From the NCBI GenBank assembly GCA_963814975.1, contig CAWFFB010000017.1:58269-122268 (forward strand): a stretch of 64,000 bases of DNA. The letters are read 5' to 3'. The position numbers and the translations under genes were made by a program. This document shows, in pieces, positions 8,162-17,771 of this stretch. The first letter of the stretch is position 1. Every line of letters starts with the position of its first letter. The stretch is from CAVUXJ01 sp963814975 (GTDB lineage Bacteria; Acidobacteriota; Vicinamibacteria; Vicinamibacterales; CAVVIG01). The notes beneath the pieces were generated by a model. It worked only from the letters and a program-made list of their open reading frames with translations, had not been told where the DNA came from and ran no database searches.

Positions 8162-8974
8162 CTAATCCCACAAGATCTGATCCGCCGCCAGCACGGGCCC
8201 GGTGAGGCAGGCCCGCACGTGATGAAACCCACCATCGCCCCTGCGCATCGGCACGACGCAGCTGTAACAGCCGCCCATCCCGCATCCCATGACGCGTTCG
8301 ACCGACACCTGACAGGGCCGGCCGCAGCGGATGGCAACACTCGCGGTCGCCGCCAGCATCCGTTCCGGTCCGCAGGCGTAGAGCATGACCGGCTCCTGAC
8401 GGTCGCGAGCGGCCAGATGCCTGTCGAGCGGTGCGACGATACGCCCGGTTTCGCCCATGCTGCCGTCTTCGGTGGACAGCACGAGGCTGATTCCGAGCTC
8501 CCGGAAAAAGTCGAGATAGAACAGCTCGGCCGCACTTCTGGCGCCGTAAAAAAGCGTCGTCCTTACGTCGCGCGCGCGCAACGTTTCAGCAAGCGTCGCG
8601 AAGGGCGCGAGCCCCACGCCGCCGGCGATCATCCAGGCCTCGGCCGGCGGATCGACGATCGTGAAAGGATGGCCGAGCGGTCCGAGGCACGCGAAAGACT
8701 GGCCAGGTTCCGCAGCGTACAGCAGCTCGGTGGATGGGCCGATGCGCTTGTTCAGCAGCGAGATGCCGACCTCTGTTCCGCGGTGATCGCGCAGCACCTC
8801 GAATACAGAGAACGGGCGGCGGAGCAGCGGGTCGTGGCTCGCGGCCGCTTTGACCATCACGAACTGACCGGGCGCCGCCGCAACGGCAATGGCAGGTGCG
8901 CGCAGCGCCAGCACGTTATAGGCGCTCGACAACCGGGTGTTCGCGATCACCTCGGCCGTGACGTCATCGAGCAT
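8162..8974 (-). CDS. pyrK: Dihydroorotate dehydrogenase electron-transfer subunit
   Basis: FAD and [2Fe-2S] subunit that takes electrons from PyrD to NAD+. The FAD-binding RPFSVFEV, the NAD-binding GGVGLAPFATLAE and the C-terminal cluster CGMGGCYSC with a fourth Cys in RACLTGP are all present. 270 aa. Pairs with the adjacent class 1B pyrD. The 210-base region between it and the divergent pyrR promoter contains only a weak 61-codon frame. Confidence 0.94.
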   Translation of the reverse strand: MLDDVTAEVIANTRLSSAYNVLALRAPAIAVAAAPGQFVMVKAAASHDPLLRRPFSVFEVLRDHRGTEVGISLLNKRIGPSTELLYAAEPGQSFACLGPLGHPFTIVDPPAEAWMIAGGVGLAPFATLAETLRARDVRTTLFYGARSAAELFYLDFFRELGISLVLSTEDGSMGETGRIVAPLDRHLAARDRQEPVMLYACGPERMLAATASVAIRCGRPCQVSVERVMGCGMGGCYSCVVPMRRGDGGFHHVRACLTGPVLAADQILWD

Positions 8975-9185
8975 CCCGGCAGTATATACCGCAGCAACTT
9001 TCAGCTTTCAGAGGCGCGGAGAGCCGGCGACGATCTCAGGATGTCGGGCGATTCGATTTGCGTGGGGTCGTCAACTCCTGGCCACGCCGTGCCTATCGTT
9101 GTCGGCTGAATCGTGGCTGTTCGCTGCGGCGTGCCCGCGATCGTCCGCCTCGCGAGCACGGTGAAGGCGAACAGGCGATCGTTCA

Positions 9186-9214
9186 TTGCGGATTGTCCTC
9201 GAGACGGCTATAAT
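9186..9214 (+). promoter_or_regulatory. Strong sigma70-type promoter of the pyrR operon
   Basis: TTGCGG (9186-9191), an optimal 17-base spacer and a perfect TATAAT (9209-9214). Transcription would start near 9221, just upstream of the PyrR-type hairpin. Confidence 0.75.
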
Positions 9215-9237
9215 CTCGCCAGTTCATCTCTTTAAGA

Positions 9238-9255
9238 GCGCTCCTGAGAGAGCGC
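9238..9255 (+). promoter_or_regulatory. PyrR-binding RNA hairpin in the pyr leader
   Basis: Six-base-pair perfect stem (GCGCTC/GAGCGC) closed by the hexaloop CTGAGA, which fits the CNGNGA loop recognised by PyrR. It is immediately followed by a purine-rich GAAGAGGG (9256-9263) that could act as a Shine-Dalgarno sequence. No T-rich terminator follows, so control is more likely translational, as described for mycobacteria, than by attenuation. Confidence 0.6.
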
Positions 9256-9267
9256 GAAGAGGGACCC

Positions 9268-9351
9268 ATGCCGACCCCCGCCCGCGCCTCCGTTCATCAG
9301 CTGACTCAATCGCCAGATCGCCACAGTCGGGTGCTGCCATGCCGGTTGTGA
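9268..9351 (+). CDS. Possible pyr leader peptide
   Basis: 27-codon frame MPTPARASVHQL... starting five bases after GAAGAGGG and ending in TGA inside the first codons of pyrR. A ribosome translating it would terminate over the pyrR start, allowing coupling. Function inferred only from position. Confidence 0.3.
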   Translation: MPTPARASVHQLTQSPDRHSRVLPCRL

Positions 9352-9869
9352 TGGATGCCGACCGCATCGGGCGTACGCTCGCGCGGATCGCTCACGAGAT
9401 TCTCGAACGCAATCGCGGGCTCGAAGAGCTGGCGCTCGTCGGGATCCGCACGCGGGGCGTGCCGCTGGCCCGGCGTCTGGCGGGGATGATCCGCGACATC
9501 AACCGCGATGAGGTTCCGACCGGCGCTCTCGACGTCACGCTGTACAGGGACGACGTCATGCGCCATCCTCTCGGCGCTCAGCCTGTGGTCCAGAGCACGG
9601 ACATTCCATTCTCCATCGACGACAAGCGCATCCTGCTGGTCGACGACGTCCTGTATACAGGGCGCACCATCCGAGCGGCGCTCGATGCGCTCATCGAGTT
9701 CGGCCGGCCGCGATCGATCCAGCTGATTGTCCTCGTCGACCGCGGCCATCGGGAACTGCCGATCAAAGCCGACTATGTCGGCAAGAATCTTCCGACCGCA
9801 TCGTCGCAGAGTGTGCAGGTGCACCTGATCGAGATCGACGGCCAGGACGAGGTGGAGATCCAGGAATGA
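9339..9869 (+). CDS. pyrR: PyrR: pyr mRNA-binding regulator / uracil phosphoribosyltransferase
   Basis: Bifunctional regulator that binds pyr leader RNA in response to UMP and also has UPRTase activity. The PRPP motif ILLVDDVLYTGRTIRAAL is intact, with IGIRTRGVPLA and the C-terminal LPTASSQSVQVHL typical of PyrR. The ATG at 9339 gives MPVVMDADRIGRTLARIAHE, a normal N-terminus. First gene of pyrR-pyrB-pyrC-pyrE-like; its stop overlaps pyrB (ATGA). A matching RNA hairpin lies in its own leader. Confidence 0.94.
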   Translation: MPVVMDADRIGRTLARIAHEILERNRGLEELALVGIRTRGVPLARRLAGMIRDINRDEVPTGALDVTLYRDDVMRHPLGAQPVVQSTDIPFSIDDKRILLVDDVLYTGRTIRAALDALIEFGRPRSIQLIVLVDRGHRELPIKADYVGKNLPTASSQSVQVHLIEIDGQDEVEIQE

Positions 9870-10789
9870 GGAAAGATCTGCTCGGGATCGCCGACCTGTC
9901 ACCGGAGGAAATCTACCAGATCCTCGACACGGCCGAGGCGATGAGGGAAATCGGCGAGCGGCCGATCAAGAAAGTTCCCACCTTGCGCGGCAAGACGATC
10001 GTCAACTTGTTCTACGAGCCCAGCACGCGCACCCGGACGTCGTTCGAGATCGCAGAGAAGCGGCTGAGCGCCGACACGCTGAACATTGCGGTGGCGACCT
10101 CGAGCGTGCTCAAAGGCGAAACGCTCGCCGACACGGCGATGAACATCGAAGCGATGGCGCCGGACATGATCGTGCTCCGGCACGCCTCGTCGGGCGCGTG
10201 CCACCTGCTGTCGCGGATCTGCCGCTCGCGCATTATCAACGCCGGCGACGGGATGCACGAGCACCCGACCCAGGCGCTCCTCGACGCGTTCACCATCAGA
10301 CAGCACAACCAGTACATCGACAAGCTGAAGATCGCCATCGTCGGCGACCTGTTGCACAGCCGGGTGCTGCGCTCGAACGTCCTGCTGCTCACCAAGCTGG
10401 GCGCCGAGGTGTGGGTGAGCGGCCCTCCGACGCTGCTCCCGCCTGGCATCGAGCGCCTCGGGGTCCACGTGACCACCTCAGTGGACGAGGCGGTGGCAGA
10501 CGCCGACGTCATCATGATGCTGCGCATCCAGCAGGAGCGGATGGAGGGGGCGTTTTTCCCGTCGCTGCGGGAGTATTTCAACGTCTTCGGCATGACCGTC
10601 GAACGCGTCAGGCGGGCAAAACCGGCCGTGATCATCATGCACCCGGGGCCGATCAACCGCGGCGTCGAGATTGCGTCGGAGGTGGCGGACGGCCCGTACT
10701 CGGTGATTCTCGAGCAGGTTGCCAATGGCGTCGCGGTCCGGATGGCGGTGCTGTATCTGCTCGCTGGCGGTGTCGAGGAGGGAGACTAG
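9866..10789 (+). CDS. pyrB: Aspartate carbamoyltransferase catalytic subunit
   Basis: Condenses carbamoyl phosphate with aspartate, the committed step of pyrimidine synthesis. Carbamoyl-phosphate motif YEPSTRTRTSFE, later GDLLHSRVLRSN and C-terminal HPGPINRGVE are all present. 307 aa, full length. Start overlaps the pyrR stop and its own stop abuts the pyrC ATG, so expression is tightly coupled. No pyrI-type regulatory subunit is seen. Confidence 0.96.
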   Translation: MRKDLLGIADLSPEEIYQILDTAEAMREIGERPIKKVPTLRGKTIVNLFYEPSTRTRTSFEIAEKRLSADTLNIAVATSSVLKGETLADTAMNIEAMAPDMIVLRHASSGACHLLSRICRSRIINAGDGMHEHPTQALLDAFTIRQHNQYIDKLKIAIVGDLLHSRVLRSNVLLLTKLGAEVWVSGPPTLLPPGIERLGVHVTTSVDEAVADADVIMMLRIQQERMEGAFFPSLREYFNVFGMTVERVRRAKPAVIIMHPGPINRGVEIASEVADGPYSVILEQVANGVAVRMAVLYLLAGGVEEGD

Positions 10790-12106
10790 ATGCCGACGCG
10801 ACTGTTCAAAGGCGCGCGTGTTGTCGATCCGGCCAACGGCCGGGATGGCGAGTTCGACGTGTTGATCGAGAACGGCTTGATCGCGCGCATCGGGAAGAAT
10901 CTGCCTGTCGGGACGGGATCCGCGGTGGTCGAACTCCCGCCAGGTCTGGTCATCTGCCCGGGGCTGATCGACATGCACGTGCACCTGCGCGAGCCGGGCC
11001 AGGAGCACAAGGAAACGGTTGCGACCGGCGCGGCGGCGGCGGTCGCCGGCGGCTTTACGGCGGTCGCATGCATGCCGAACACGTCGCCCGTCAACGACAA
11101 CGCGGGCGTCACCGGCTACATCCTCAGGAAGGCCGCGGACGCCAGACTCGCGCGCGTGTATCCGATCGGAGCCGTGTCGCGCGGTCAGCTGGGCGAGCAA
11201 CTTGCCGACATCGCCGAACTGCGCGCCGCCGGATGCGTCGCGATCACCGACGACGGGCGCCCGGTGGCGACCGCGCTGCTGATGCGGCGAGCGCTCGAAT
11301 ACGCGAGCATGTTCAGCATGACGGTGATCGAACATTGCGAAGATCAGACGCTCAAGGGAGACGGCGTCGCACACGAAGGTTTCCAGGCCTCGACGCTCGG
11401 ACTGCGCGGCATTCCCGGGGCTGCGGAATCAATCATGGCGCTGCGCGACATCGCCCTTGCTGAGCTGACCGGCGGCGCCGTCCACATCGCGCACATGAGC
11501 GCGCGCCAGTCGCTCGATGCGGTCAGGTATGGGAAGGCGCGCGGCGCACGCGTCACCTGCGAAGTCACCCCGCATCATTTCGTGCTCACCGATGAAATGC
11601 TCGGCGCCCCGGTGCCGTACGACACGAATGTAAAAATGAACCCTCCCCTGCGGGACGCTGCCGATCGTGACGCGATGCTGCAGGGGCTGGCCGACGGCAG
11701 CGTGGACGTGATCGCCACGGATCACGCGCCCCACCACTACGACGAAAAGCAGGTCGAGTTCGATCGCGCGCCTTTCGGGATCACCGGCCTCGAGACCGCC
11801 TTGTCGCTCTGCTTCGATCGACTCGTACACCCGGGTGTCCTGTCGATGTCCAGGTTGATCGAGCTGCTGGCGGTGAACCCGGCGCGCATTCTGGGCGTGC
11901 CCGGAGGCTCGCTGTCGGCAGGGGCGCCCGCCGACATCACGATTCTCGCGCCGGACCTGAGCGTGACCATCTCGGCAGCCCGTATGCGGTCGAAATCCAG
12001 GAACACCCCCTTCGACGGCTGGCAGCTGCGCGGTGGCGTGGCGGCGACGATCGTAGATGGGCGGACCGTGTATTTGAACGACGCCTTCGCGAGTTCGAGC
12101 ATGTGA
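10790..12106 (+). CDS. pyrC: Dihydroorotase
   Basis: Zinc amidohydrolase that cyclises carbamoyl aspartate to dihydroorotate. Metal ligands are visible in DMHVHLREPG, VIEHCED, CEVTPHHF and the catalytic ATDHAPHH. 438 aa, class I (PyrC/PyrX-like) length; with all metal ligands retained it should be active rather than a pyrX pseudoenzyme. Directly follows pyrB with no spacer. Confidence 0.95.
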   Translation: MPTRLFKGARVVDPANGRDGEFDVLIENGLIARIGKNLPVGTGSAVVELPPGLVICPGLIDMHVHLREPGQEHKETVATGAAAAVAGGFTAVACMPNTSPVNDNAGVTGYILRKAADARLARVYPIGAVSRGQLGEQLADIAELRAAGCVAITDDGRPVATALLMRRALEYASMFSMTVIEHCEDQTLKGDGVAHEGFQASTLGLRGIPGAAESIMALRDIALAELTGGAVHIAHMSARQSLDAVRYGKARGARVTCEVTPHHFVLTDEMLGAPVPYDTNVKMNPPLRDAADRDAMLQGLADGSVDVIATDHAPHHYDEKQVEFDRAPFGITGLETALSLCFDRLVHPGVLSMSRLIELLAVNPARILGVPGGSLSAGAPADITILAPDLSVTISAARMRSKSRNTPFDGWQLRGGVAATIVDGRTVYLNDAFASSSM

Positions 12107-12113
12107 GGCCAAC

Positions 12114-12734
12114 GTGAACAAACAAGCGGAGCTTCGCGACAAAGCCCTGGAGGATCTCCAACACTCCGGCGTGCTGATGATCAACGGCCACTTCGACTAC
12201 GGCAACGGGTATCACGGCCGCGTCTATCTGAATGCGCATCAACTCTTCCGGCATCCCTCGACGATCTGGCGATTCGCGCAGGATCTGCTGGATGTGGTGC
12301 CAGGGGCGTTGCTCGAGCGCGTCGAAATGGTGGCCGGGCCCGCGACCGGCGGCGCCCTGCTGGCGCACACGATCGCGGGCCTCCTCGACAGCCGGCGGAG
12401 CCTCACGCATCCGCCCTGCCTTTTTGCACCCCTCAACTGCGATCCGTCAGGCGGGTTCACGCTGCGCAGCTTCTACCGCTCGGAGATTCGCGGCAAGCGG
12501 GTGCTGCTGGCCGACGACGTGAGGAATACCGGAGACACGTTCGCGCGCTGCGGGTCGCTGGTCACCGAGGCGGGGGGGACCGTCGTCGCCACGGCCGCGA
12601 TCTACGATCGTCTCGAAGCGGTGATCGATCTCGACGTCCCGAACATCGCGCTGGCGGAATACAAGGCCCCCCCCAACTACACGGTCGGCGCCTGCCCGCT
12701 GTGTGAGACGGGGATTCCGATTACGAGATTTTAG
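12114..12734 (+). CDS. Orotate phosphoribosyltransferase-like protein
   Basis: Type I phosphoribosyltransferase fold. The PRPP loop is RVLLADDVRNTGDTFARC, with a GPATGGALLAH substrate loop and a C-terminal ACPLCETGIPITRF like that of OPRT. 206 aa. Starts at GTG seven bases after pyrC and ends the operon. A second, more canonical pyrE lies at about 20.3 kb, so this copy may be a divergent paralogue with OPRT or another PRTase activity. Confidence 0.85.
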   Translation: MNKQAELRDKALEDLQHSGVLMINGHFDYGNGYHGRVYLNAHQLFRHPSTIWRFAQDLLDVVPGALLERVEMVAGPATGGALLAHTIAGLLDSRRSLTHPPCLFAPLNCDPSGGFTLRSFYRSEIRGKRVLLADDVRNTGDTFARCGSLVTEAGGTVVATAAIYDRLEAVIDLDVPNIALAEYKAPPNYTVGACPLCETGIPITRF

Positions 12735-12736
12735 AA

Positions 12737-12769
12737 AGTCTCAAGTCTCAAACCTCAAGTCTCAAGACA
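12737..12769 (+). repeat. Heptamer half-array (CTCAAGT-type), left side of four-helix-bundle gene
   Basis: Tandem 7-bp units close to CTCAAGT/CTCAAAC directly after the pyrE-like stop. The complementary orientation occurs at 13224-13256, on the other side of the small gene. Confidence 0.7.
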
Positions 12770-12813
12770 CAGCAAGCTTGAAGGCGCAAGCAAAGCAAGT
12801 CGCAAGGCTAGAA

Positions 12814-13200
12814 TTATCGACGGGATTGCGTTTGAAGGCGTTTGACGCTCGTCGTTGGAATGGCCACCAGCTCATCCACTTCCTGCAGCAGCCGCTTCCG
12901 CCGCTGAGGATTGCCGAGCGACCTCGCATCAGCGAGTCTGAGCCAGTACTTCGCTTCACGGCACTCCTTAAGGGAGATCGCATTCTTGGACGTGAACTCC
13001 CGGCGACTGTACGCAGCTTTTGCCTCCTCTTGATTGGCTCCTACCGAAGCTCCCGCGTCGAAGAGCTGACATGCGAGGCGTCGAGCGATTCCGGGAAAGC
13101 TCGCCAAGTCTTCACAAAAGTCAAAAACGTCGCACGCAAATCGAAACGTGCGCTGGCGAAGATCTCGCGGATCGATTGAGGGCATGTGCGAGCGTCCCAT
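12814..13200 (-). CDS. Four-helix bundle protein (23S rRNA intervening-sequence protein family)
   Basis: About 123-128 residues, helical, beginning near MPSIDPRDLRQRTFRF. It has the family hallmarks FAxxVxxFCEDL, ACQLFDAGASVGANQEEA, a FTSKNAISLKECREAKYWLRL core and a basic C-terminus. This family (TIGR02436/IVP) is encoded in rRNA intervening sequences but is also scattered in chromosomes; its function is unknown. Start uncertain between 13185 and 13200. It is antisense to its neighbours' operon and lies exactly between two inverted heptamer half-arrays, which suggests it arrived or moves as a unit. Confidence 0.85.
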   Translation of the reverse strand: MGRSHMPSIDPRDLRQRTFRFACDVFDFCEDLASFPGIARRLACQLFDAGASVGANQEEAKAAYSRREFTSKNAISLKECREAKYWLRLADARSLGNPQRRKRLLQEVDELVAIPTTSVKRLQTQSRR

Positions 13201-13223
13201 CAAGAACCGCACCAGCGGCGGTC

Positions 13224-13256
13224 TTGAGACCTGAGACTTGAGAGGTGAGACTTCTA
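13224..13256 (-). repeat. Heptamer half-array, inverted partner on right side of four-helix-bundle gene
   Basis: Units of ACTTGAG/ACCTGAG type, the reverse complement of the array at 12737-12769. It abuts the stop codon of the penicillin-acylase-like gene. Confidence 0.68.
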
Positions 13257-15780
13257 GTGAGGCACCAACCTGAGACGCCCGATGGCGCCCTTCTGAATGT
13301 CGGCCCGGTCCATTCTCATGCGACGATGCCGGACGTTCTGCCAGTCCGGCAGGAAATCGTCGTATTGCCTCGAGAGGAAGTGGCCCGACTGCCCGACCGC
13401 ATCGAGGAAGCGGCTGTCGTTGGCGGGCGAGAGATCGATGATCTGACGGTAGCCCGGGACTTCGCGCTGCTCGAACGGATGATCGGTGTCGACGGGGGCG
13501 GCGTTCACCGTGCTCCAGTCGCCGGCGCTCGGCACCGATCGGCTGAGCAGCGGCCTCAGCAGTCCCACCGCGTCGAGACCCTGATGGGGGAACACGGCGC
13601 GATGCACCGCATCCCAGCGCCACCGTGTGAGGTCACCTCCGAGCCTCGCGGTCAGCCCGGCCATCCCCTCATGCAGCGCGGTGGTCACCGCCTCGGCACA
13701 GGTCTCGTGGGTTGACGTCAGCACGTTGTCGCACCACGGACTGTTGTCGTCGGTGAGCGTGTTCACGACGAATCGGGTGATGTACGAGAAGCGGCCGTCG
13801 TAGCTGCCCAACGCGAGCGGACCCAGCTCGTCACCGGCAATCGCCGGTGCGAGGCGCAGGAACCACGCCTGAAAGATGGCCGCAGCCGCGCTGTCGCCTT
13901 GGGCTTCAAAGTTCCAGCGGCGCAGGAGATCGATCGCCTGGCGATCGGCCGAGGCCTCGGGGCGGACGTGTGCGAGCAGCATGGGCAGGAGCGTCCGCGC
14001 GTGAAGCGAATGTCGATCCGCCTGCATCGCTCTGAAATCGTCCGGCGTCAGGTTGTCCCGGCCCCCAATCAGCTCGTGCAGCCGCCGGGCCCGGTACGGC
14101 TCCGGGTAGTCGACAGTGATCAGGTGGGGATAGGGCGGCGAGGCCGGGCGCTGATTGGCCGTGATGACGAGGTGGTCTGGCGGATCGTACACATGCGGCA
14201 ACTGTTCGAACGGAATCCAACCCGTCCATTCCATCTCGCCGGTCCACCCTTCGGCGGGAATCGATCCGTCGCCTTTTGCACGGATCGGGATCCTGCCCGG
14301 CGCGTAATAGCCGATGTGCCCGTCGACGTCGGCGTACACGAAGTTCTGTGACGGCACGGCAAACGCGCGGAGCGCGGTCGTGAACTCGGCCCAGTTGCGC
14401 GCCTGGTTGAGGTCGAGAAACGCGCCGACGGTGTTGTCCTCGTCCTCCAGCGCGGTCCAGCGGAACGCCAGCGGCTCGAGGCTGGCTGGCTTCGGATCGC
14501 GGTCCGATGCGCGCGTTGTTCGCATTGATGGCGTCGGAGATGAGCGGTCCGTGGCGGGAAATCCGCACCTCGACGATGACGGGTGAACCGCCGCTGACCT
14601 CGATGGTCTCCCGAACGGTCCGGAGCGGCTCGTAGGCGCCGCGAAACTCGGCGCTCGTGCCCGACGGATCCAGGTGCTCGCGATACAGGTCCTCGACATC
14701 GGCTGCGACGTTGGTTTCCCCCCAGGCAATGAAGCGGTTCCGGCCGATGGCGACGGCAGGCGCGCCTGGGAGCGTCGCGCCAATCACGTCGAAGTCGCCC
14801 GCGGACATGTGCGCCAGATACCAGAGCGAAGGCACGTTGGTGCCGAGGTGCGGATCGTTGGCGAGCAGCGGTTTGCCGCTCGCCGTGAGGGTGCCATCTA
14901 CAACCCAGTTATTCGATCCGAGCGCTTCCGCCCGCGTACCGGCGAGCAGCAGGCCCCGGACCGATCCATCGCCACCGGACACGGCGCGCGTGAGCGCCGC
15001 GGACCAGGAACCGGTTGTCTCGAGCCCTCCGGTGGTCGTTCCCGCAGGCCGTTTCGACACCCCGCCGGCGGGTTCCAGAGCCGGCAGCGGAATCCTGCCG
15101 GCCGCCTCCGGCGAGAGAATGCTCAGTCCCGCGTCCGGATACGGTGGAAGGAGCTCCGCGGTCCGCTCGGGACCTACTCGCGCCATCATGTCGAGCCGCA
15201 TCAGCTCGTATGAATAATTCGCGCTGAGGTCCCACGCCATCATCTTGACCCAGACGAGGACGTCGATTCCGGTCCACGGCTGCGGCGCGAATCGCAGCAG
15301 GGTGAACTCGGGAGGGAAGCGGCCACGGTGCGATTCGATGAACGCGTTGACGCCGCTCACGTAGGCATCGATCTGACCTCGCCACTCGGGTGTCAGCCGG
15401 TCCCACGCGCTGCTCGCCGCGCGGCCGAACCCGATCGTCCGGAGGAAGCGATCCTGCGGCACCGTGGCCTTCCCGAAAATCTCGGAGAGCCGCCCATGAC
15501 CGATGCGGCGCTGGAACTCCATCTGCCACAGGCGATCCTGCGCATGCACGTAGCCGAGGCCATAGAGCGCATCGAGCCTGGTGGCGGCGAAAATATGCGG
15601 AATGCTGTCGGCGTCGCGAACGATCTCAATGGTGTTGCCGATGCCGGAGACGACGAGGGTCCCGTCGACGAGAGGCAGCGACCGCCGCAGGTAACCGTAT
15701 GTGACGAGACAGAGAAGGGCGACGAGCAGGGAAATGCCGGTCAGCGTCTTGATCGCGAGCCGCTGCATACTAGGAATCAT
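13254..15780 (-). CDS. Penicillin acylase (penicillin amidase) family N-terminal nucleophile hydrolase, one frameshift
   Basis: Ntn-hydrolase precursor of roughly 840 residues. A membrane anchor or signal is at residues 8-27, then the A-chain (DSIPHIFAATRLDALYGLG, YVHAQDRLWQMEFQRR), then the autocatalytic nucleophile Ser of LGSNNWVV that starts the B-chain, then NDPHLGTNVPS and later the B-chain NQARNWAEF segment. The family hydrolyses amide bonds of beta-lactams or N-acyl homoserine lactones; the natural substrate here is unknown. The frame shifts once near 14510, with conserved sequence on both sides. It is the divergent partner of the TIGR02757 gene. Confidence 0.87.
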
Positions 15781-15782
15781 AA

Positions 15783-15828
15783 GCGACCTGACACGTGCAA
15801 GTCCCGAGTCCCAGGTCTGAAGCCACTT
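15783..15828. repeat. Short heptamer array between divergent genes
   Basis: CAAGTCC, CGAGTCC and CAGGTCT units in the 49-base gap between two divergent start codons. It ends one base before the TIGR02757 ATG. Confidence 0.45.
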
Positions 15829-15829
15829 G

Positions 15830-16726
15830 ATGGACACCACGCTGCTCAAACCGACGCTCGACCGCCTCTACGCCGACTTCAACTACCCTGATTCGGCGGC
15901 CGATCCCATCCAGATCGTCCGCCGCTTCGACCGGCCCGACGATCGCGAAGTGGTCGGTTTCTGCGCGGCGGCGCTCGCCTTCGGACGCGTCGCGAGCGTC
16001 CTGCGCTCGATCGAGCGGCTGCTGGCGATCATGGGCGATCGACCCGCCGACTACGTCCGGACATTCGATCCGGCGCGCGACGGCGGCCGCCTTCGGCGAT
16101 TTCGTGCACCGCTGGACGCGCGGTCGCCGACCTCGTCGCGCTCGTCTGGGTGCTGCACCAGATGATCGATCGCGCTGGATCGCTCGAGGTGTTCTTCGCC
16201 GACGGCCAGGACGAGACGAGCGACGACGTCGGCACGGCCCTCGATCGCTTCTCGACACGGGCCCTGGCGCTGGACCTGCGGCGTGCCTATGGCCGGGTGC
16301 CGCAGCCGCCCGGGCGTCTGCTATTTTTTTCCGCGTCCCTCCGCTGGCAGCGCTTGCAAGCGGCTGAACCTGTTTCTCCGCTGGATGGTCCGCCGCGACG
16401 CGCTCGATCTCGGCGTGTGGTCGCGCGTGCCGGCGGCCCGCCTCGTTGTTCCGCTCGACACCCACGTCATCCGCGTGGGCCGGTGTCTGCGTTTGACGCG
16501 ATACGTGAGTCCGGGCTGGGCGATGGCGCGCGACATCACGGCGTCGCTGCGCCGCCTGGATCCGGCCGATCCCGTGAAATACGACTACTCACTGTGCCAC
16601 CTGGGCATGATGAACGCCTGCGGCTTCAATCGCCCGCAGAAAGATGCGCAGTGTCCGCTGCGTGGGTTGTGCCGGCCACGCGCTCGTACACGGCGGCGGT
16701 CTCGGCGACCATCCGCTCGACGGTGA
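15830..16726 (+). CDS. TIGR02757/DUF2400 family protein (frameshifted)
   Basis: Protein of about 270-300 residues in the TIGR02757 family, related at the C-terminus to HhH-GPD/Nth DNA glycosylases. The N-terminus has RRFDRPDDREVVGFCAAAL and AFGRVASVLRSIERL; the middle has VLHQMIDRAGSLEVFF. The C-terminal part has LNLFLRWMVRRDALDLGVW, LVVPLDTHVIRVGR and a Cys cluster (ACGF..QCPLRGLC) resembling an Fe-S loop. The frame changes about three times (near 16090, 16130 and 16300). The 3' end overlaps the convergent glycosyltransferase by about 100 bases, so the true stop may be displaced. Function unassigned. Confidence 0.75.
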
Positions 16727-17758
16727 ACCGCTCGCGCACGCGGACGAATCCCGCCTCGCCCATCTGCCGCCGGAGCGGTTCCTCGGTCAGCAGTCGAACG
16801 ATCGACCGCGCCATCGCGTGATGATCGCGCGGCGCCGCCAGAAACCCGGTCCGGCCCTCCTCCACGACTTCTGGTATGCCCCCTGCCCGAGTCGCGACGA
16901 TCGCCTTCGAGCAGGCCATCGCGTCGAGGAGCGACGTGCCGAGCCCCTCGGTCACCGAGCTCATGACGAACAGGTCGAAGCCCTTGAGGCAGCCGAGGAC
17001 GTCAGTGCGGAAACCGGGCAACAGCACGTGTTTTTCGAGCTGGTAGTCGCGCACCTGCCGCTCGAGGTGCTCCCGCAGCTCGCCTTCGCCCAGAATGATG
17101 AAGCGTGCGTCCGGAACCTCCCGGACGACGAGGTGCGCGGCCTCGATCAGGTGCCGGTGCCCTTTGTGCGGCACCAGCGCCGCCACGTTGCCGACGATCG
17201 GCGCGCCGTGGGGCAGCCAGAACGCCTCGTGGACGATTGACGGCCGGGGCCGCCAGCACATGGTCGACGTCGATGCCCTCGTGCACCGTCACCGTACGCG
17301 TCGGCCGGCACGCCGTCGGCGAGGAGCATCCGCCGGATGGCCTCCGAGGCGGCGATGAAGCAATCGACCTGCCGGTGCTTCCAGCGGGAGAACGAATTGC
17401 TCTTGAGGTGAAAATCCACGCGGCGCGACGCGATCAGCGCGGGCGCGGGGGAAGACGCCCCGAGGGACACCGCGAGCGATGCCATGGCAACGCCGTGCGG
17501 ATCGTGCGCGTGAAGACGTCGGGCTTCAGACGCTTGACGACCCGCGACAGCCGCCAGGCGGCGGACAGGTCCACCTCGGTCCGCGGCGCGATCGGAATGA
17601 GATCGAGCCCTTCGGCCGCCCGCGCGCGGAGCTCGCCGTCTGGATGCGCGACGAGCGTCGCGCGATAGCCGATTTCGCGCAGGCCGATGAACGGTCAGCA
17701 GCACCTGATTCTGGCCGCCGCGCCACGTGCGCGCCGTATCGATATGGAGCGAGAACAT
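16626..17758 (-). CDS. GT4-type glycosyltransferase (frameshifted)
   Basis: Retaining glycosyltransferase of the GT-B fold, about 377 residues, likely in lipopolysaccharide or other surface-glycan assembly. N-terminal RGGQNQVLLTV is the donor-side loop of GT4 enzymes. The C-terminal Rossmann domain is well preserved: GNVAALVPHKGHRHLIEAA, ILGEGELREHLE, LPGFRTDVLGCLKGFDLFV and the signature SVTEGLGTSLLDAMACSKAIV. About four frame changes occur between 17220 and 17700, while the protein sequence stays recognisable across all three frames. Starts ATG at 17758, 14 bases after the upstream GT2 gene. Confidence 0.8.
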
Positions 17759-17771
17759 CAACGAACAGGCT

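Noticed and set aside
9001..9186. 61-codon minus-strand frame upstream of pyrK
   Set aside because: No motif, and its start would lie on the -35 element of the pyrR promoter. The 8975-9185 region looks non-coding.
10198..11463. 421-codon frame across pyrB and pyrC
   Set aside because: Arg/Gly/Ala-rich translation in the wrong frame over two well-supported genes, typical of high-GC shadow frames.
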